Shown: positions 23,087 to 32,505, counted from the first letter of the stretch. The stretch: 64,000 bases of DNA from Chryseobacterium defluvii (GCF_014204415.1 NZ_JACHLE010000001.1:1-64000), one strand, 5' to 3'. Program-made: numbers and translations. The notes: a model not told the origin generated them from the sequence alone.

Positions 23087-24496
23087 TTACCAGTTTTTAT
23101 CGATCATAAAGATCATTTGTGTCATTACCACTGCGCCTAACAGGAGTTCACGTCTGTTTACCTTGTCAAAAGTATCTTCTACAGTGTGATTGTAGTCAAA
23201 GTATCTTTGTGTATCTACTACTAATTCTGATAATGGGATGTCTAACTTCATTAAAGGAGAAATATCCTGTGGTATTACATCAGTACGATCAAAATTATAA
23301 ACCCCGTAAGGCAGGAAATATTTTTCCCATTCAAAGATCTGCCTTCTTCTTTGAGGTGGCATTTGCAGAGAAAAACCTCTGGGAGAATAGCCCCCGGAAT
23401 CTGATTCTAATGCAAAAATGTGCTTTTCTTCTTTCTTTTTTACGTAATCCGCATAAGTGTTGCTTCCGCCGCCGCCATTTTCACTATTTGCAAATAATAC
23501 CACTCTTATCGTATGATTATTATTTATCCCTAAAGTCTTGAATGCTCTTAAAACTTCGATGCATTGTACGACTCCGCTTCCGTCATCATGAGCTCCTTCA
23601 GTAAAATCCCAGGAATCTAACTGGGCTCCGAGAAGAATTACTTTATTGTCTTTTTTTCCGGGAATCTCACCAATGACATTATAGTTTTTCGTTTCACCTT
23701 TTGTTTCGGCAGATATATTGAGCTTTGCCTTTACAGGTTGCTTTTTTAATAATTTTTCAAGCTCATCAGCCGACTTTGCCCCAATTGTTAAGGCTGGTAT
23801 TTTTATTTTATCTTCCGGTTCATAATAAGCTTTTTTAGCATGTGGGATGTCATCGGAAGCAGTGGATAATGATCTGATAATTAATCCTTTTGCTCCTTTT
23901 TTTGCAATAATAGAAGGAGAAAATAATTTGGATTTGATAGTAGACAGATAAGAATCCAGAGTATTCACAATCTTCTGGTCAATAGGAAGGTTAACGAAAA
24001 TAATTTTATCTTTTACCTGGGCTGAAGTCAGACTGTTAAATTCTGAAAAATCTTTTAGAAGAAGGATATCTGCAACAAGATCCTTTCCCCCTGTTCCTTC
24101 AGAATTCCCAAAAGACAGCATTCTGATGTTTTTCCAGTCACCAGTTGAGGTTTTTATTTGAAATGATTCCTTGCCTCTTACCCAGATAGGGACACTTGCT
24201 TCCTGTTTCCATATATTTTCGGCTCCGGCTTCTTTAAGCTTTTTTTCTGCCCATTCTGTTGCTTTATCATAGCCCGGCGTGGCACTAAAACGTGGTCCTA
24301 TGCCTTTTGTAAGTTCTTCCAGGTTTTCATAGGCAATGCCATTGATTAGAATCTCATTCGAGATTTTCTTGAATTCATCAGTGTAATTGAATTTTGCTCC
24401 GATTGATTTTTTAGCCGGCTTTTTCTGAGGTTTTTTTTGAGAAAATAAAAATCCGCTCAAAAAGAGTGGGAGAATTACAATGAATATTTTTTTCAT
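23087..24496 (-). CDS. Secreted M28-family metallopeptidase-like protein with altered active site
   Basis: Signal peptide (MKKIFIVILPLFLSGFLFS), Lys/Pro linker, an inserted PA-like domain (residues ~130-270) and an M28 fold. Expected M28 metal site: HxD, Asp-Asp, catalytic Glu-Glu, Asp, late His. Seen here: LLGAQLDSWDF has Gln where the zinc His is expected, GAHDDGSG keeps the bridging Asp, FANSENGGGG has Ser where the general-base Glu is expected, ALESDSGG and YNHTVEDT keep the later ligands. The protein may be a degenerate or non-catalytic member. Convergent with the flippase gene, 17 bp apart. Topology indicates periplasmic or outer-surface location. Confidence 0.85.
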   Translation of the reverse strand: MKKIFIVILPLFLSGFLFSQKKPQKKPAKKSIGAKFNYTDEFKKISNEILINGIAYENLEELTKGIGPRFSATPGYDKATEWAEKKLKEAGAENIWKQEASVPIWVRGKESFQIKTSTGDWKNIRMLSFGNSEGTGGKDLVADILLLKDFSEFNSLTSAQVKDKIIFVNLPIDQKIVNTLDSYLSTIKSKLFSPSIIAKKGAKGLIIRSLSTASDDIPHAKKAYYEPEDKIKIPALTIGAKSADELEKLLKKQPVKAKLNISAETKGETKNYNVIGEIPGKKDNKVILLGAQLDSWDFTEGAHDDGSGVVQCIEVLRAFKTLGINNNHTIRVVLFANSENGGGGSNTYADYVKKKEEKHIFALESDSGGYSPRGFSLQMPPQRRRQIFEWEKYFLPYGVYNFDRTDVIPQDISPLMKLDIPLSELVVDTQRYFDYNHTVEDTFDKVNRRELLLGAVVMTQMIFMIDKNW

Positions 24497-24673
24497 TTTT
24501 TTATTGATCTATTCTTTTCGGGGTATAAAAGTAGGAAAAATAGATGTATAATAAGAAGAGGGTTTAAAAAATAGTAAATCTATATAAAACATATAGAAAA
24601 TTATCAATTTTAATATTAATCCTGCAACTATAATTCAGTCAGAGGTTTGTGTATATTTTTACATCAGATAATG

Positions 24674-25519
24674 TTATAGTCTTTTCAGCCTCATCTTTAT
24701 CAGGTATAGGATGTAATTCAATGAAACGAAAGGAGGGATCATATACCATTTCTTTTGCTCTATATTTTTCATCCTTAACCATTTCAGAAATGATTTGCTT
24801 GGATATTTTATTGAGGTGTTTTCCCTTCTTTCCGAAGCTTTTTCCATTACAGCAAGCTTTATTTCAAAAGCAGATTTTTGATATTTATTTAAAGAGATTG
24901 AAGAGAAATTGTGACGGTAATAATACAGGCATTCATTAAAAAATACAGACGGGCCGGTTTCTTCTAACTTGTAATATAAGTCCTGATCTACGGCTTTGGT
25001 AAGTGTTTCATCAATACCTTCAGTAAGAAAATAATTAGCTGTTTTATAACTTGCAAAATGAGAAATACCAAAATAGGTGAGATGGTTCTCGCCTTTCAGA
25101 ATTTTTCTTGAACTTCCTTCTTTTATAATTTTTAGTGCTTCGTCACATACAAAATGATTGGAATATATCAGAACAGCATCAGGATTTAGCTGATGCATCT
25201 GCACCATTTTTTCTAATGCTGATTGATCTAAAACATCATCAGAATCAAAAAAACCGGAAATTTTTCCACTAGCATTCTTTGCCAACTGTGCTTTAGTAAA
25301 ACCGGCTCCCTTATTACTCTGGTTTTGGAAAAGTCTGATCCTGTTATCCGAAAAATTTTTAATGATTTTTATAGAATCATCAGAAGAACTGTCATCCCAT
25401 ATTAACAGTTCAAAATTTTTATAAGATTGATCTAAAACACTTTGTATAGCTTCTTCAATAAAGTCGCTTCTATTAAAATTGGCCATTAAAACAGAAAAAA
25501 AAGGTGTACTATTGTCCAA
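24674..25519 (-). CDS. Glycosyltransferase family 2
   Basis: GT-A fold transferase: FFSVLMANFNRSDFIEEAIQ at the N-terminus, SVLDQSYKNFELLIWDDSSSD, and the metal/nucleotide motif GFFDSDDVLD (DxD form). These are standard GT2 features, so it moves a sugar from a nucleotide donor to a growing surface glycan at the inner face of the membrane. 281 residues. Its start overlaps the end of the upstream glycosyltransferase gene by 11 bp, so the two are translationally coupled. Last gene of the minus-strand FkbM-flippase-GT-GT operon. Donor and acceptor unknown. Confidence 0.88.
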   Translation of the reverse strand: MDNSTPFFSVLMANFNRSDFIEEAIQSVLDQSYKNFELLIWDDSSSDDSIKIIKNFSDNRIRLFQNQSNKGAGFTKAQLAKNASGKISGFFDSDDVLDQSALEKMVQMHQLNPDAVLIYSNHFVCDEALKIIKEGSSRKILKGENHLTYFGISHFASYKTANYFLTEGIDETLTKAVDQDLYYKLEETGPSVFFNECLYYYRHNFSSISLNKYQKSAFEIKLAVMEKASERRENTSIKYPSKSFLKWLRMKNIEQKKWYMIPPFVSLNYILYLIKMRLKRL

Positions 25520-26306
25520 ACCACATAGTTTTAAGTGCTGAAAAATACGGAATTTTTTCTTGTTTAAGCTTAGGAAGTTTTTTTAATAAAAAATAGACAC
25601 AGAAAGGATAATATAATAATCCGTAGGCTCTGTGAAAGACTTGTCCGAATGAGTACAGTAGCTTATTGGAATATTGTTTTCCTGAACTTATAAACGGATG
25701 ATTTACAAGAAATTCAGGAATATATTTCAATCGCAGGCCTGCCCTCAGGCAATCCAATAAAAAAATAACTTCTTCTCCACCAGTCATTTTTTTTGAGCCT
25801 ATTCCAAAATCGGTATTGAACCAAATCTGCTTTTCTTTTATTTTTTCGATCCGAAAAGCAACCTCAATACTCGATATTTTTAAAATTTTCTGTCTGTTTA
25901 ATACCGAATTGGAATTCAATTCATAAGAATTTTTGCTGTACCCTTTATAAGGCTTTTCTGTTTGTGTGTCTATTTTATATGTGAAAATATCAAAGTCCGG
26001 GTTTTGTTCAAAACTTTTTCTGATAATCTGCTCAAAATCTTCATTATAGGAAACATCGTCATCAGCAATAATTCCTACTCCCTTTTCAACTGCATGTAAA
26101 CAGGAATTTCTGTTTAAAGAAATCCCTTTGTTTTTCTGATTAATGATCTTTGTAAAAGGTTTATCCCAATCTAAGGCAATATCTTCGTGTATAATTTGAT
26201 TTGAGACTACAAGCTGTAAATATTCAGAAGTTTGCAGGTACTTAAAGAAGTCATTCTGCAGAATTTTTCTGTCTGTTGTGGCAACTAAAATGTAAATAAC
26301 CTGCAT
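25509..26306 (-). CDS. Glycosyltransferase family 2-like
   Basis: 265 residues with the start MQVIYILVATTDRK (GT-A first strand), NKGISLNRNSCLHA and the acidic motif GIIADDDVSYNEDFEQ typical of GT2-like enzymes, then a segment (KKMTGGEEVIFLLDCLRAG) where the family places its catalytic base (ED-type). It probably works with the overlapping downstream GT on the same glycan. The first strand is less standard than in its neighbour, and I would not assign a sugar. The gap to the flippase upstream is 75 bp. Confidence 0.82.
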   Translation of the reverse strand: MQVIYILVATTDRKILQNDFFKYLQTSEYLQLVVSNQIIHEDIALDWDKPFTKIINQKNKGISLNRNSCLHAVEKGVGIIADDDVSYNEDFEQIIRKSFEQNPDFDIFTYKIDTQTEKPYKGYSKNSYELNSNSVLNRQKILKISSIEVAFRIEKIKEKQIWFNTDFGIGSKKMTGGEEVIFLLDCLRAGLRLKYIPEFLVNHPFISSGKQYSNKLLYSFGQVFHRAYGLLYYPFCVYFLLKKLPKLKQEKIPYFSALKTMWFGQ

Positions 26307-26381
26307 GCAATGGAGTTTAAAAACAAGGTTAAATTAATGTATTCTAAAAAAATATTCAGGTAATTAATTGATAGGGAAATA

Positions 26382-27860
26382 TTATTTAAATTTAAAAATA
26401 CTTTTTAAAAATTTCACATTCAGATAATCCTCAATCGGGAATATCTTTGTGAAATAATTTCCTATATAGATCAGCACCAGTACTACTGCCGGTTTATAGA
26501 TCAGGTTTATAAAATGATTATCAAAATTCGGCAGAACGATAGCTACAGTGATAGCTAATGTACAAATTATTGAGACAAAGATCATCTCAATGCTTAGCGG
26601 AGATACTTTGAACATAAAATAATTGAAGACGATCTTGATGATATTGTATGTGGTCAGGGATATTGCTGTAGATAAAGCGATCCCGATCAGTTTCAGTTCT
26701 GTATGTTTAATGAAATAATAATTAAGGCCGATAGTAAGCCCTGCCAGCAAAAGCATCACCAGAATATTAAACCGGTAATACTTGGAAAGGGAAATAATAT
26801 TTCCGTTAAATCCTGTTGCCCGGTCTACCAGAACGGCAGAGCCCCAGATCCATACCACGGGCTCGTATTCCCTCAGCACTGTGCCGTTTTCAGGCATAAA
26901 CTGCGTCAAATAAGGAAAACCTACCATAATGCAGGAAAACAGTACTGATCCCAAAAAATATAGAGATAAAGAAGTTTTTTTATGAAACCTGTCCAGCTCT
27001 TCCATATCCCCGTCAGCAAGATTTTTACTGATAATAGGAGCAGAAACATTGAACAAACCCAATTGGGGGATCGATATAAGAGAGATCAGGGCGTACAATA
27101 CGGCATAGATCCCATTTTCTTCCATTCCCATAAATTCACCGATCATAAGGCTGTTGATAGCCATATAATTCCCGAATGTTCCCAGAAACCCGAAAAAGCT
27201 GTAGTTGAAAAACTCTTTCCAGAAATTATTTTTTCTGAAATAATCCGTATTAAAATCAAGCTCTATTTTCTCCAGTTTATTCATATAAAAAATATACCCT
27301 AAAAACATGAGGGCAAACATCCCGAAAAAGAAGGCCAGAGCAATCCTCTGTGACAATGCAAAATAAAAGAAAATGCAAAATGCCCCTAAATTGGCAATTT
27401 TAGGAAAAAGATTGTCAAAAACGTTGGATACTACAATTCTTTTAAAATTGGAAATATACTTATTGAAAATAGCACAGAAAGAAAGTATTAAGACCAAGGG
27501 GAGAATAATCTCTTTGATTTTCCATGCTTCCGTTTCCCTGAATTTGGGATACACATAAGGCAGAAGGAAAAAGATCAGGGAAAACACCAAAAAATTGATA
27601 AAAACAGTGAGTAAGGATAAAGAAAGCATATTCTGCTTTTTTCCGTCCTTTTCGACCGTATGGAAAAACTTGACATTGGAATAAGAGATCCCCATTACCA
27701 CAAAAGGAACCAAAAATTCCGCGCTTGGAAGGATGTAGCGCAGCTTTCCATAAAATTCAAAATCATTCGGGAAAATGAAGATGGCTGAAACCGTACCCAA
27801 CAAAAAACCAATATACCCGATAATGGAATATTTGAACCCTTGCCTTGCCACTACACTCAT
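26382..27860 (-). CDS. Polysaccharide flippase (Wzx/MATE-like), copy 2
   Basis: 492 residues, about 12-14 membrane helices, paralogous along its whole length to the flippase at 21591-23069 (same length, same N-terminal RQGxKYSxxGY pattern, same DNLFPKIA and TGFN motifs). It lies 9 bp after the FkbM-type gene and is followed by two glycosyltransferases, a typical order for an O-unit or capsule operon. It likely exports the lipid-linked glycan built by those enzymes. Base composition looks less AT-rich than in copy 1, so the duplication is probably not recent. Confidence 0.88.
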   Translation of the reverse strand: MSVVARQGFKYSIIGYIGFLLGTVSAIFIFPNDFEFYGKLRYILPSAEFLVPFVVMGISYSNVKFFHTVEKDGKKQNMLSLSLLTVFINFLVFSLIFFLLPYVYPKFRETEAWKIKEIILPLVLILSFCAIFNKYISNFKRIVVSNVFDNLFPKIANLGAFCIFFYFALSQRIALAFFFGMFALMFLGYIFYMNKLEKIELDFNTDYFRKNNFWKEFFNYSFFGFLGTFGNYMAINSLMIGEFMGMEENGIYAVLYALISLISIPQLGLFNVSAPIISKNLADGDMEELDRFHKKTSLSLYFLGSVLFSCIMVGFPYLTQFMPENGTVLREYEPVVWIWGSAVLVDRATGFNGNIISLSKYYRFNILVMLLLAGLTIGLNYYFIKHTELKLIGIALSTAISLTTYNIIKIVFNYFMFKVSPLSIEMIFVSIICTLAITVAIVLPNFDNHFINLIYKPAVVLVLIYIGNYFTKIFPIEDYLNVKFLKSIFKFK

Positions 27861-27869
27861 AACGCTGTT

Positions 27870-28664
27870 TTAAAAATTTTTAGGGATGAAAATTATATTA
27901 TTGATATATTCGGTTTTATTTTTTTCATTGATGGTATTTTGTGTTATGATCTCTTCTGTAAGCTTTTCAAGCTTAAAATTCCTTCGGTCCAGATATCTTG
28001 CTTCATATCCCCAGGTCTCAATTTCGGAAATATCATTCCATACGGGCGGATGATGAGGTCCTTGCTCTATTTCAATCATTAAAGTGGGCAAAAACTGCCT
28101 GATCGTTTTCCTGGCTCCTGAAAGCGTTTTCATTTCATTGCCCTGTACGTCTATTTTGATGAAGTCCAGTCTGTTGAAATGCTCCAGGGCAGCCCAGTCA
28201 TCCAGCTTGATTACCTTTACTTTTTCCGTATGGTATATTTCCTCGTCATTCTCTTTATAGGATATATGTAGGACGCTTTTTGAAGCAGTAGCCTTCCCGT
28301 TAACAATAGGAACTTTGAACTTTGCGGTTGCATTTTCGTCAGATAAAGCGAGAGGAAGCACCCTCATCGAAGGAAATAATCTTTTCAAACGGCGGTACAG
28401 TTTTTTGTTCGGCTCAAAAGCATAAATGTTTTCGGGATTCAGCCTGTTTTCGATCTGGTACAGAAATGTTCCCACATTGGCGCCTATATCAAGAATGACC
28501 GCATTTTTAGATAAGTATTCTTTAATCCAGATCAGTTCCGGCTCTACATTTCGTTTCGAAAAATTATTTCGGTCAAGATTATTTAAATTTTTAAAATATC
28601 TTTTTTTATAAAAATCCGGACTTATATACTGTAGTTTTTCTGCAATTCTCTGATATAAAGACAT
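27870..28664 (-). CDS. FkbM family methyltransferase
   Basis: SAM-binding motif AVILDIGANVGTFLYQIE, then IYAFEPNKKLYRRLKRLFP (motif with acidic ribose-binding Glu) and the FkbM hallmark LDFIKIDVQGNEMKTLSGA, followed by PTLMIEIEQGPH. This family O-methylates sugars or polyketides. In a glycan operon the acceptor is probably a sugar hydroxyl. The ATG at 28664 is chosen: an in-frame TTG at 28688 lies inside the likely -7 box (28686-28693). First gene of the minus-strand operon with flippase and two GTs. Confidence 0.88.
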   Translation of the reverse strand: MSLYQRIAEKLQYISPDFYKKRYFKNLNNLDRNNFSKRNVEPELIWIKEYLSKNAVILDIGANVGTFLYQIENRLNPENIYAFEPNKKLYRRLKRLFPSMRVLPLALSDENATAKFKVPIVNGKATASKSVLHISYKENDEEIYHTEKVKVIKLDDWAALEHFNRLDFIKIDVQGNEMKTLSGARKTIRQFLPTLMIEIEQGPHHPPVWNDISEIETWGYEARYLDRRNFKLEKLTEEIITQNTINEKNKTEYINNIIFIPKNF

Positions 28665-28685
28665 CCTTAGTTTTTTGACGAACAG

Positions 28686-28693
28686 CAAAGATA
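28686..28693 (-). promoter_or_regulatory. -7 box of the FkbM-flippase-GT operon
   Basis: Minus strand TATCTTTG matches TAnnTTTG, 21 bp before the chosen FkbM ATG. The leader would be short, about 15 nt. The rest of 28694-28928 holds no gene; it has a loose inverted repeat, TATGTCATCCC near 28841 against GGAGTGACA near 28890, akin to the element at 29735. Confidence 0.55.
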
Positions 28694-28928
28694 CGCAAAA
28701 ATGTTAAACTAATGTTAAAATGTTTGTATTATAACGCTTTGATAGCCAATCAATAATAATTTATTCCTGTTTTCTGTTAATACTAAGTTTTAATTATTGT
28801 TTCTGATTGAGACAATAAATGCTAAGAATCAAAACAGAGTTATGTCATCCCAAATCTAAGCCGCAAAAAAATAATAGCGTGGATTTTTATGGAGTGACAA
28901 AGAGAAATTATAAAATTGAAAATTAATC

Positions 28929-29594
28929 TTACAAGAACGGTGTATTCAGGAAGTCATTTAAAGGCTTCATCAGCTTAAAGACCTTCCCAATGTTTTTCAC
29001 CGCATTCTTATCCAAAGCCTCCTCATCCTTTAAGTTATAGACTACAATGAAGTTCTTCAGCTTTAAATATTCTGCCATCGGATCATCCTTTTCAAATCCC
29101 TGCGGAACTTTTACCAGTTTATCGTCCTGATCCAGTTCCGGGAAATACTTTTTGAAATCTTTGCTGTTCAAAATTTTCAGGAAATCCTCTCCATATAAAG
29201 AAATCTCCTTTCTTACTTCTTTCAGGACGGAAGATTCAGGCATATAAATTCCTCCGGCAAGAAAAGATTTGCCAGGCTCCAGATGAAGATAGTATCCTCC
29301 TTTCTGGCTGCCTTTCCCCATTCCCAGAGAAGCCCCGAAATTGGTTTTATAAGGAGACTTGTCTTTCGAGAACCGGGTATCCCTGTAAATTCTGAAGAGA
29401 GATTTTTTTGCATCTATTTTAGAAAGTTCTTCATCAAATCCGCCCATCTCTTTGATCAGGTCTTCCAGAAAAGCAATTACATTTTGCTGGGATTCCGTAA
29501 AAAGACCCTTATTTTCATTGAACCACTCGCGGTTATTATTTTTCGTAAGCTTTTTTAAGAAGTCAAAAGTTTTCGGAGAAAGGATTGCTGGCAT
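28929..29594 (-). CDS. DUF2461 domain protein
   Basis: 221 residues matching the DUF2461 pattern by eye: FLKKLTKNNNREWFNENK at the N-terminus, SLFRIYRDTRFSKDKSPYKTN in the middle, GGYYLHLEPGKSFLAGGIYMP and a C-terminal lysine-rich helix ending in LMKPLNDFL. The family is common in Bacteroidota and its function is unknown. The RIYRDxRFSKDKxPYK motif is its best conserved part and may be a binding site. No signal peptide, so cytoplasmic. It stands alone between two repeat-containing intergenic regions. Confidence 0.88.
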   Translation of the reverse strand: MPAILSPKTFDFLKKLTKNNNREWFNENKGLFTESQQNVIAFLEDLIKEMGGFDEELSKIDAKKSLFRIYRDTRFSKDKSPYKTNFGASLGMGKGSQKGGYYLHLEPGKSFLAGGIYMPESSVLKEVRKEISLYGEDFLKILNSKDFKKYFPELDQDDKLVKVPQGFEKDDPMAEYLKLKNFIVVYNLKDEEALDKNAVKNIGKVFKLMKPLNDFLNTPFL

Positions 29595-29658
29595 ATTTTG
29601 TAATTTTTATCAAATGTAATTAAATCTGTTTATTCACCAAAATTAGATGTTTCGGGAT

Positions 29659-29831
29659 CAGAACCTGTTTAAATTTTATTCCTACCTTTAATTTCCTAGT
29701 GTTATTTTTTACTGTTAAATTAAACACACAATCTGTCATGCTGGAATCATCTCTACACCATGTAAATTCTTCGGAATGACAAACTGAATTCCACTGCAAA
29801 AAATATGAGTAATAAATTTAAACAGGGTCTG
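29659..29831. repeat. Nested inverted-repeat element (MITE-like)
   Basis: Terminal arms CAGAACCTGTTTAAATTTTA.. (29659-29680) and ..AAATTTAAACAGGGTCTG (29811-29831) are reverse complements except for two differences. Inside them a second inverted pair, TCTGTCATGCTGGAA (29733-29747) and TTCGGAATGACAAAC near 29769, marks another arm. Total about 173 bp, no ORF. It looks like a short mobile or hairpin repeat. The rest of 29595-30032 is AT-rich and non-coding. Confidence 0.6.
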
Positions 29832-30004
29832 CCGTTTGGTAAAGATTACAATGATTTGATAATTAAAATATTGCTTCTGGTTTGGTTAATTAAAAAATAA
29901 AAAAACATACTTTTTTTTGAGGAAATTTTAAAATGAACAAAGTTTTATAAAATAAAATTATTGAATCCGTAATATTATCTCGAATCAATTTCAAATAATA
30001 ATTG

Positions 30005-30012
30005 TATCTTTG
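30005..30012 (+). promoter_or_regulatory. -7 box of the DEAD-box helicase gene
   Basis: TATCTTTG matches TAnnTTTG exactly, 20 bp before the ATG at 30033. The spacing implies a short leader. Confidence 0.55.
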
Positions 30013-30032
30013 CAAAAATTTTAAAATATTTA

Positions 30033-31715
30033 ATGAATTTATTTACGGAGACCAATTTAAGTCCTGATATTCTTAAGGCAATTGGCGAAATGGGCTACGA
30101 AAGCCCGACAGAAATCCAAAAACAGACTATCCCTTTTATTCTTTCAGATATTCGCGACTTGATCGCACTTGCGCAGACTGGGACAGGCAAAACTGCAGCG
30201 TTTTCGCTTCCGATTTTGGATATGATTGACGATACGAGTCGCAAAATCCAATTATTGGTGCTTTGTCCGACACGAGAATTATGTCTTCAGATTGCTAAAG
30301 ACATAAAAAATTACTCTAAATACATGCAGAACATCAAAACCACAGCAGTGTATGGTGGAAGCAGTATTACAGAACAGATACGATCTTTAAGGGATAAACC
30401 CCAGATTATTGTGGGAACTCCGGGAAGAGTGATCGACCTTATCAACAGGAAAGCCCTTGATTTTTCAGAGATCCACTGGCTGGTATTGGATGAAGCAGAT
30501 GAGATGCTATCTATGGGTTTCAAAGACGAATTGGAAACCATTTTAAGCGAAACTCCTGAAACCAAGCAGACTTTCTTATTCTCTGCAACAATGAACAAGG
30601 AAGTGGAGAGAATTTCCAAGAACTATCTTACAAAGCCTCACCGTATTTCAGTAGGATCTATTAACGAAGTTAAAAAGAACATCACCCACGAATATTATGT
30701 GGTAGGATACCGTCAGAAAAAGGAAGCCCTTAAAAGGCTTATTGACGCCAACCCTAACCAGTATTCCATTATCTTCTGCAGAACAAGAATGGAAACCCAG
30801 GAAGTGGCAGATTTCTTAATGCAGAACGGCTATGCGGCAGATGCATTACATGGTGATCTTTCTCAGGCGCAGAGAGATACCGTAATGAAGAAGTTCAGGC
30901 TGAAGAACATTGATATCCTGGTGGCAACTGATGTGGCAGCAAGAGGACTGGATGTAAATTCCCTTACCCACGTTATCCATTATTCTTTACCGGATGATCC
31001 TGAAGTATTCGTTCACAGAAGCGGAAGAACAGGTAGAGCAGGGAAAGATGGTATTTCAATGGCGCTGATCAAGCCGGAAGAAAGCAGAAAACTGAAACAG
31101 ATCAAATCTGCAACAAAGATCGATATCAACGAGAAGAAGATCCCAACCGGGGAAGAAGTTATAAAAGCTCAGGTAGGAGGTGTTTTTGAAAGCCTTTTCG
31201 AAGTTCATGAAGATTTTTTTGAATTTGATGATTCTCTAATCCCTGATTTATCAGCATTTACAAAAGAAGAATTAGTACATAAGCTGCTTCAGTTCCAGCT
31301 TAAGGATCTTGCATTGTATTACAAGGACAGGCATGATCTTATAGAGCAGAAATTGAGTAACAGGGATGATGATTCTAGAAGAGACAGAAGGGACCGTGAC
31401 AGAGGAAGAGATCGTGACAGAGGCGAAAGGGGAGACAGAGAACGTAGCGGAAAACCCAGAAGAAGAAATGAGAATATGGTAAGATTTTTCTTCAATCTGG
31501 GTAAAAAAGATCAGCTGAAGAAACTGGATGTGCTGGATATCATCAATAAAGCAACCTCTGGGAAAAGCAAAAAAAGAGCAGAAATAGGAGACATTGAGAT
31601 CCTGGAGAAATTTTCTTTTTTTGAGGTGGAAAAATCTTTCAAGGATAACCTTTTAAGCAATATTTCATCAATGAAATTCAAAGGAAAGGAAATGAGGGCG
31701 GAAGTGGCTAACTAA
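30033..31715 (+). CDS. DEAD-box ATP-dependent RNA helicase (DeaD/DbpA-like)
   Basis: All helicase motifs in order: Q motif, AQTGTGKT (I), PTRELC (Ia), VLDEADEM (II), FSATM (III), IFCRTRMETQEV (IV), DVAARGLDV (V), HRSGRTGRAG (VI). After the core comes a linker, an Arg/Asp/Gly-rich stretch (RRDRRDRDRGRDRDRGERGD, about residues 450-472) and a C-terminal DbpA-type RNA-binding domain (MVRFFFNLGKKDQL...FKGKEMRAEV). It unwinds short RNA duplexes in ribosome assembly or cold-shock mRNA handling. 560 residues. Single gene with its own promoter and terminator. Confidence 0.94.
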   Translation: MNLFTETNLSPDILKAIGEMGYESPTEIQKQTIPFILSDIRDLIALAQTGTGKTAAFSLPILDMIDDTSRKIQLLVLCPTRELCLQIAKDIKNYSKYMQNIKTTAVYGGSSITEQIRSLRDKPQIIVGTPGRVIDLINRKALDFSEIHWLVLDEADEMLSMGFKDELETILSETPETKQTFLFSATMNKEVERISKNYLTKPHRISVGSINEVKKNITHEYYVVGYRQKKEALKRLIDANPNQYSIIFCRTRMETQEVADFLMQNGYAADALHGDLSQAQRDTVMKKFRLKNIDILVATDVAARGLDVNSLTHVIHYSLPDDPEVFVHRSGRTGRAGKDGISMALIKPEESRKLKQIKSATKIDINEKKIPTGEEVIKAQVGGVFESLFEVHEDFFEFDDSLIPDLSAFTKEELVHKLLQFQLKDLALYYKDRHDLIEQKLSNRDDDSRRDRRDRDRGRDRDRGERGDRERSGKPRRRNENMVRFFFNLGKKDQLKKLDVLDIINKATSGKSKKRAEIGDIEILEKFSFFEVEKSFKDNLLSNISSMKFKGKEMRAEVAN

Positions 31716-31736
31716 AACTCTTAAAAAATATACCAG

Positions 31737-31761
31737 AACCGGCATTGCTGCCGGTTTTTTT
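31737..31761 (+). terminator. Terminator after the DEAD-box helicase gene
   Basis: Hairpin AACCGGCA-TTGC-TGCCGGTT followed by a run of T, 22 bp after the stop codon. Confidence 0.85.
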
Positions 31762-31866
31762 ATTGATAACCAGATGTTAACCTAATGTTAATAAAACTTA
31801 ATACAAGATTGTTTCAGGTAAGACGCTTTTTTAAGAAATTTGCACACGAATTATAAATACTTAAAA

Positions 31867-32505
31867 ATGGGAATTGGTAATATTTTCCACGCTTTTCAGC
31901 CCAAAGATAAAATCTTCTTTGTACTTTTTGAAAAAGTAACTGATAACCTGGTTGCTATGTCTGAAGAATTCAACAACGGAGTAAAGGACTTCGACCTTAA
32001 CGACGACTCCATGTTGAAAAAAATGAGCGACTATGAACACAAAAACGATGAATTAACACACGAAATTTTTGTAGAACTTGGAAAGAACTTCATCACTCCG
32101 TTCGACCGTGAAGATATTCATACACTGGCTACAGGATTGGATGATATTGCAGACTATATCTACGCTTCCACGAAATATATTTTCTTATACAAATCGCCTT
32201 TAATGAGGGCTTATGCAGATTTCTCTCTATTGATCCATAAAGCATGCCTGGAGATCCAGAATGCCATGAAAAACCTGAAAGGTTTCAAAAACATGGAGCA
32301 GGTGAAAGAAGCCTGCATCAAAGTAAATTCTATCGAAAATATTGCTGATGACCTGCTTTCCAACTCAATGGTTGAGTTATTTGAGACCAATGATGCGATC
32401 AACATTATCAAAGTTTCATCCGTACTTAATTATCTTGAAATAGTAACGGACAAAGCAGAAGATGTTGCCAATACCATTGAGAACATCATGATTAAATACG
32501 CCTAA
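31867..32505 (+). CDS. DUF47 (PhoU-like) phosphate transport accessory protein
   Basis: 212 all-helical residues with the PhoU/DUF47 metal-binding helix pattern: FDREDIHTLATGLDDIADYIYAST (E/DxxxD) and NIADDLLSNSMVELFETND, VLNYLEIVTDKAEDVANTIENI. The family controls Pit-type phosphate carriers and lies beside them, as here: the pit gene starts 15 bp later. ATG at 31867 gives the common N-terminus MGIGNIFHAFQPKDK; an upstream in-frame TTG at 31840 is unlikely. Cytoplasmic, probably membrane-associated through the transporter. Confidence 0.92.
   Translation: MGIGNIFHAFQPKDKIFFVLFEKVTDNLVAMSEEFNNGVKDFDLNDDSMLKKMSDYEHKNDELTHEIFVELGKNFITPFDREDIHTLATGLDDIADYIYASTKYIFLYKSPLMRAYADFSLLIHKACLEIQNAMKNLKGFKNMEQVKEACIKVNSIENIADDLLSNSMVELFETNDAINIIKVSSVLNYLEIVTDKAEDVANTIENIMIKYA

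Noticed and set aside
23119..23541. 140-codon plus-strand frame over the M28 gene
   Set aside because: Antisense to the conserved M28 C-terminus; composition looks like a reverse reading.
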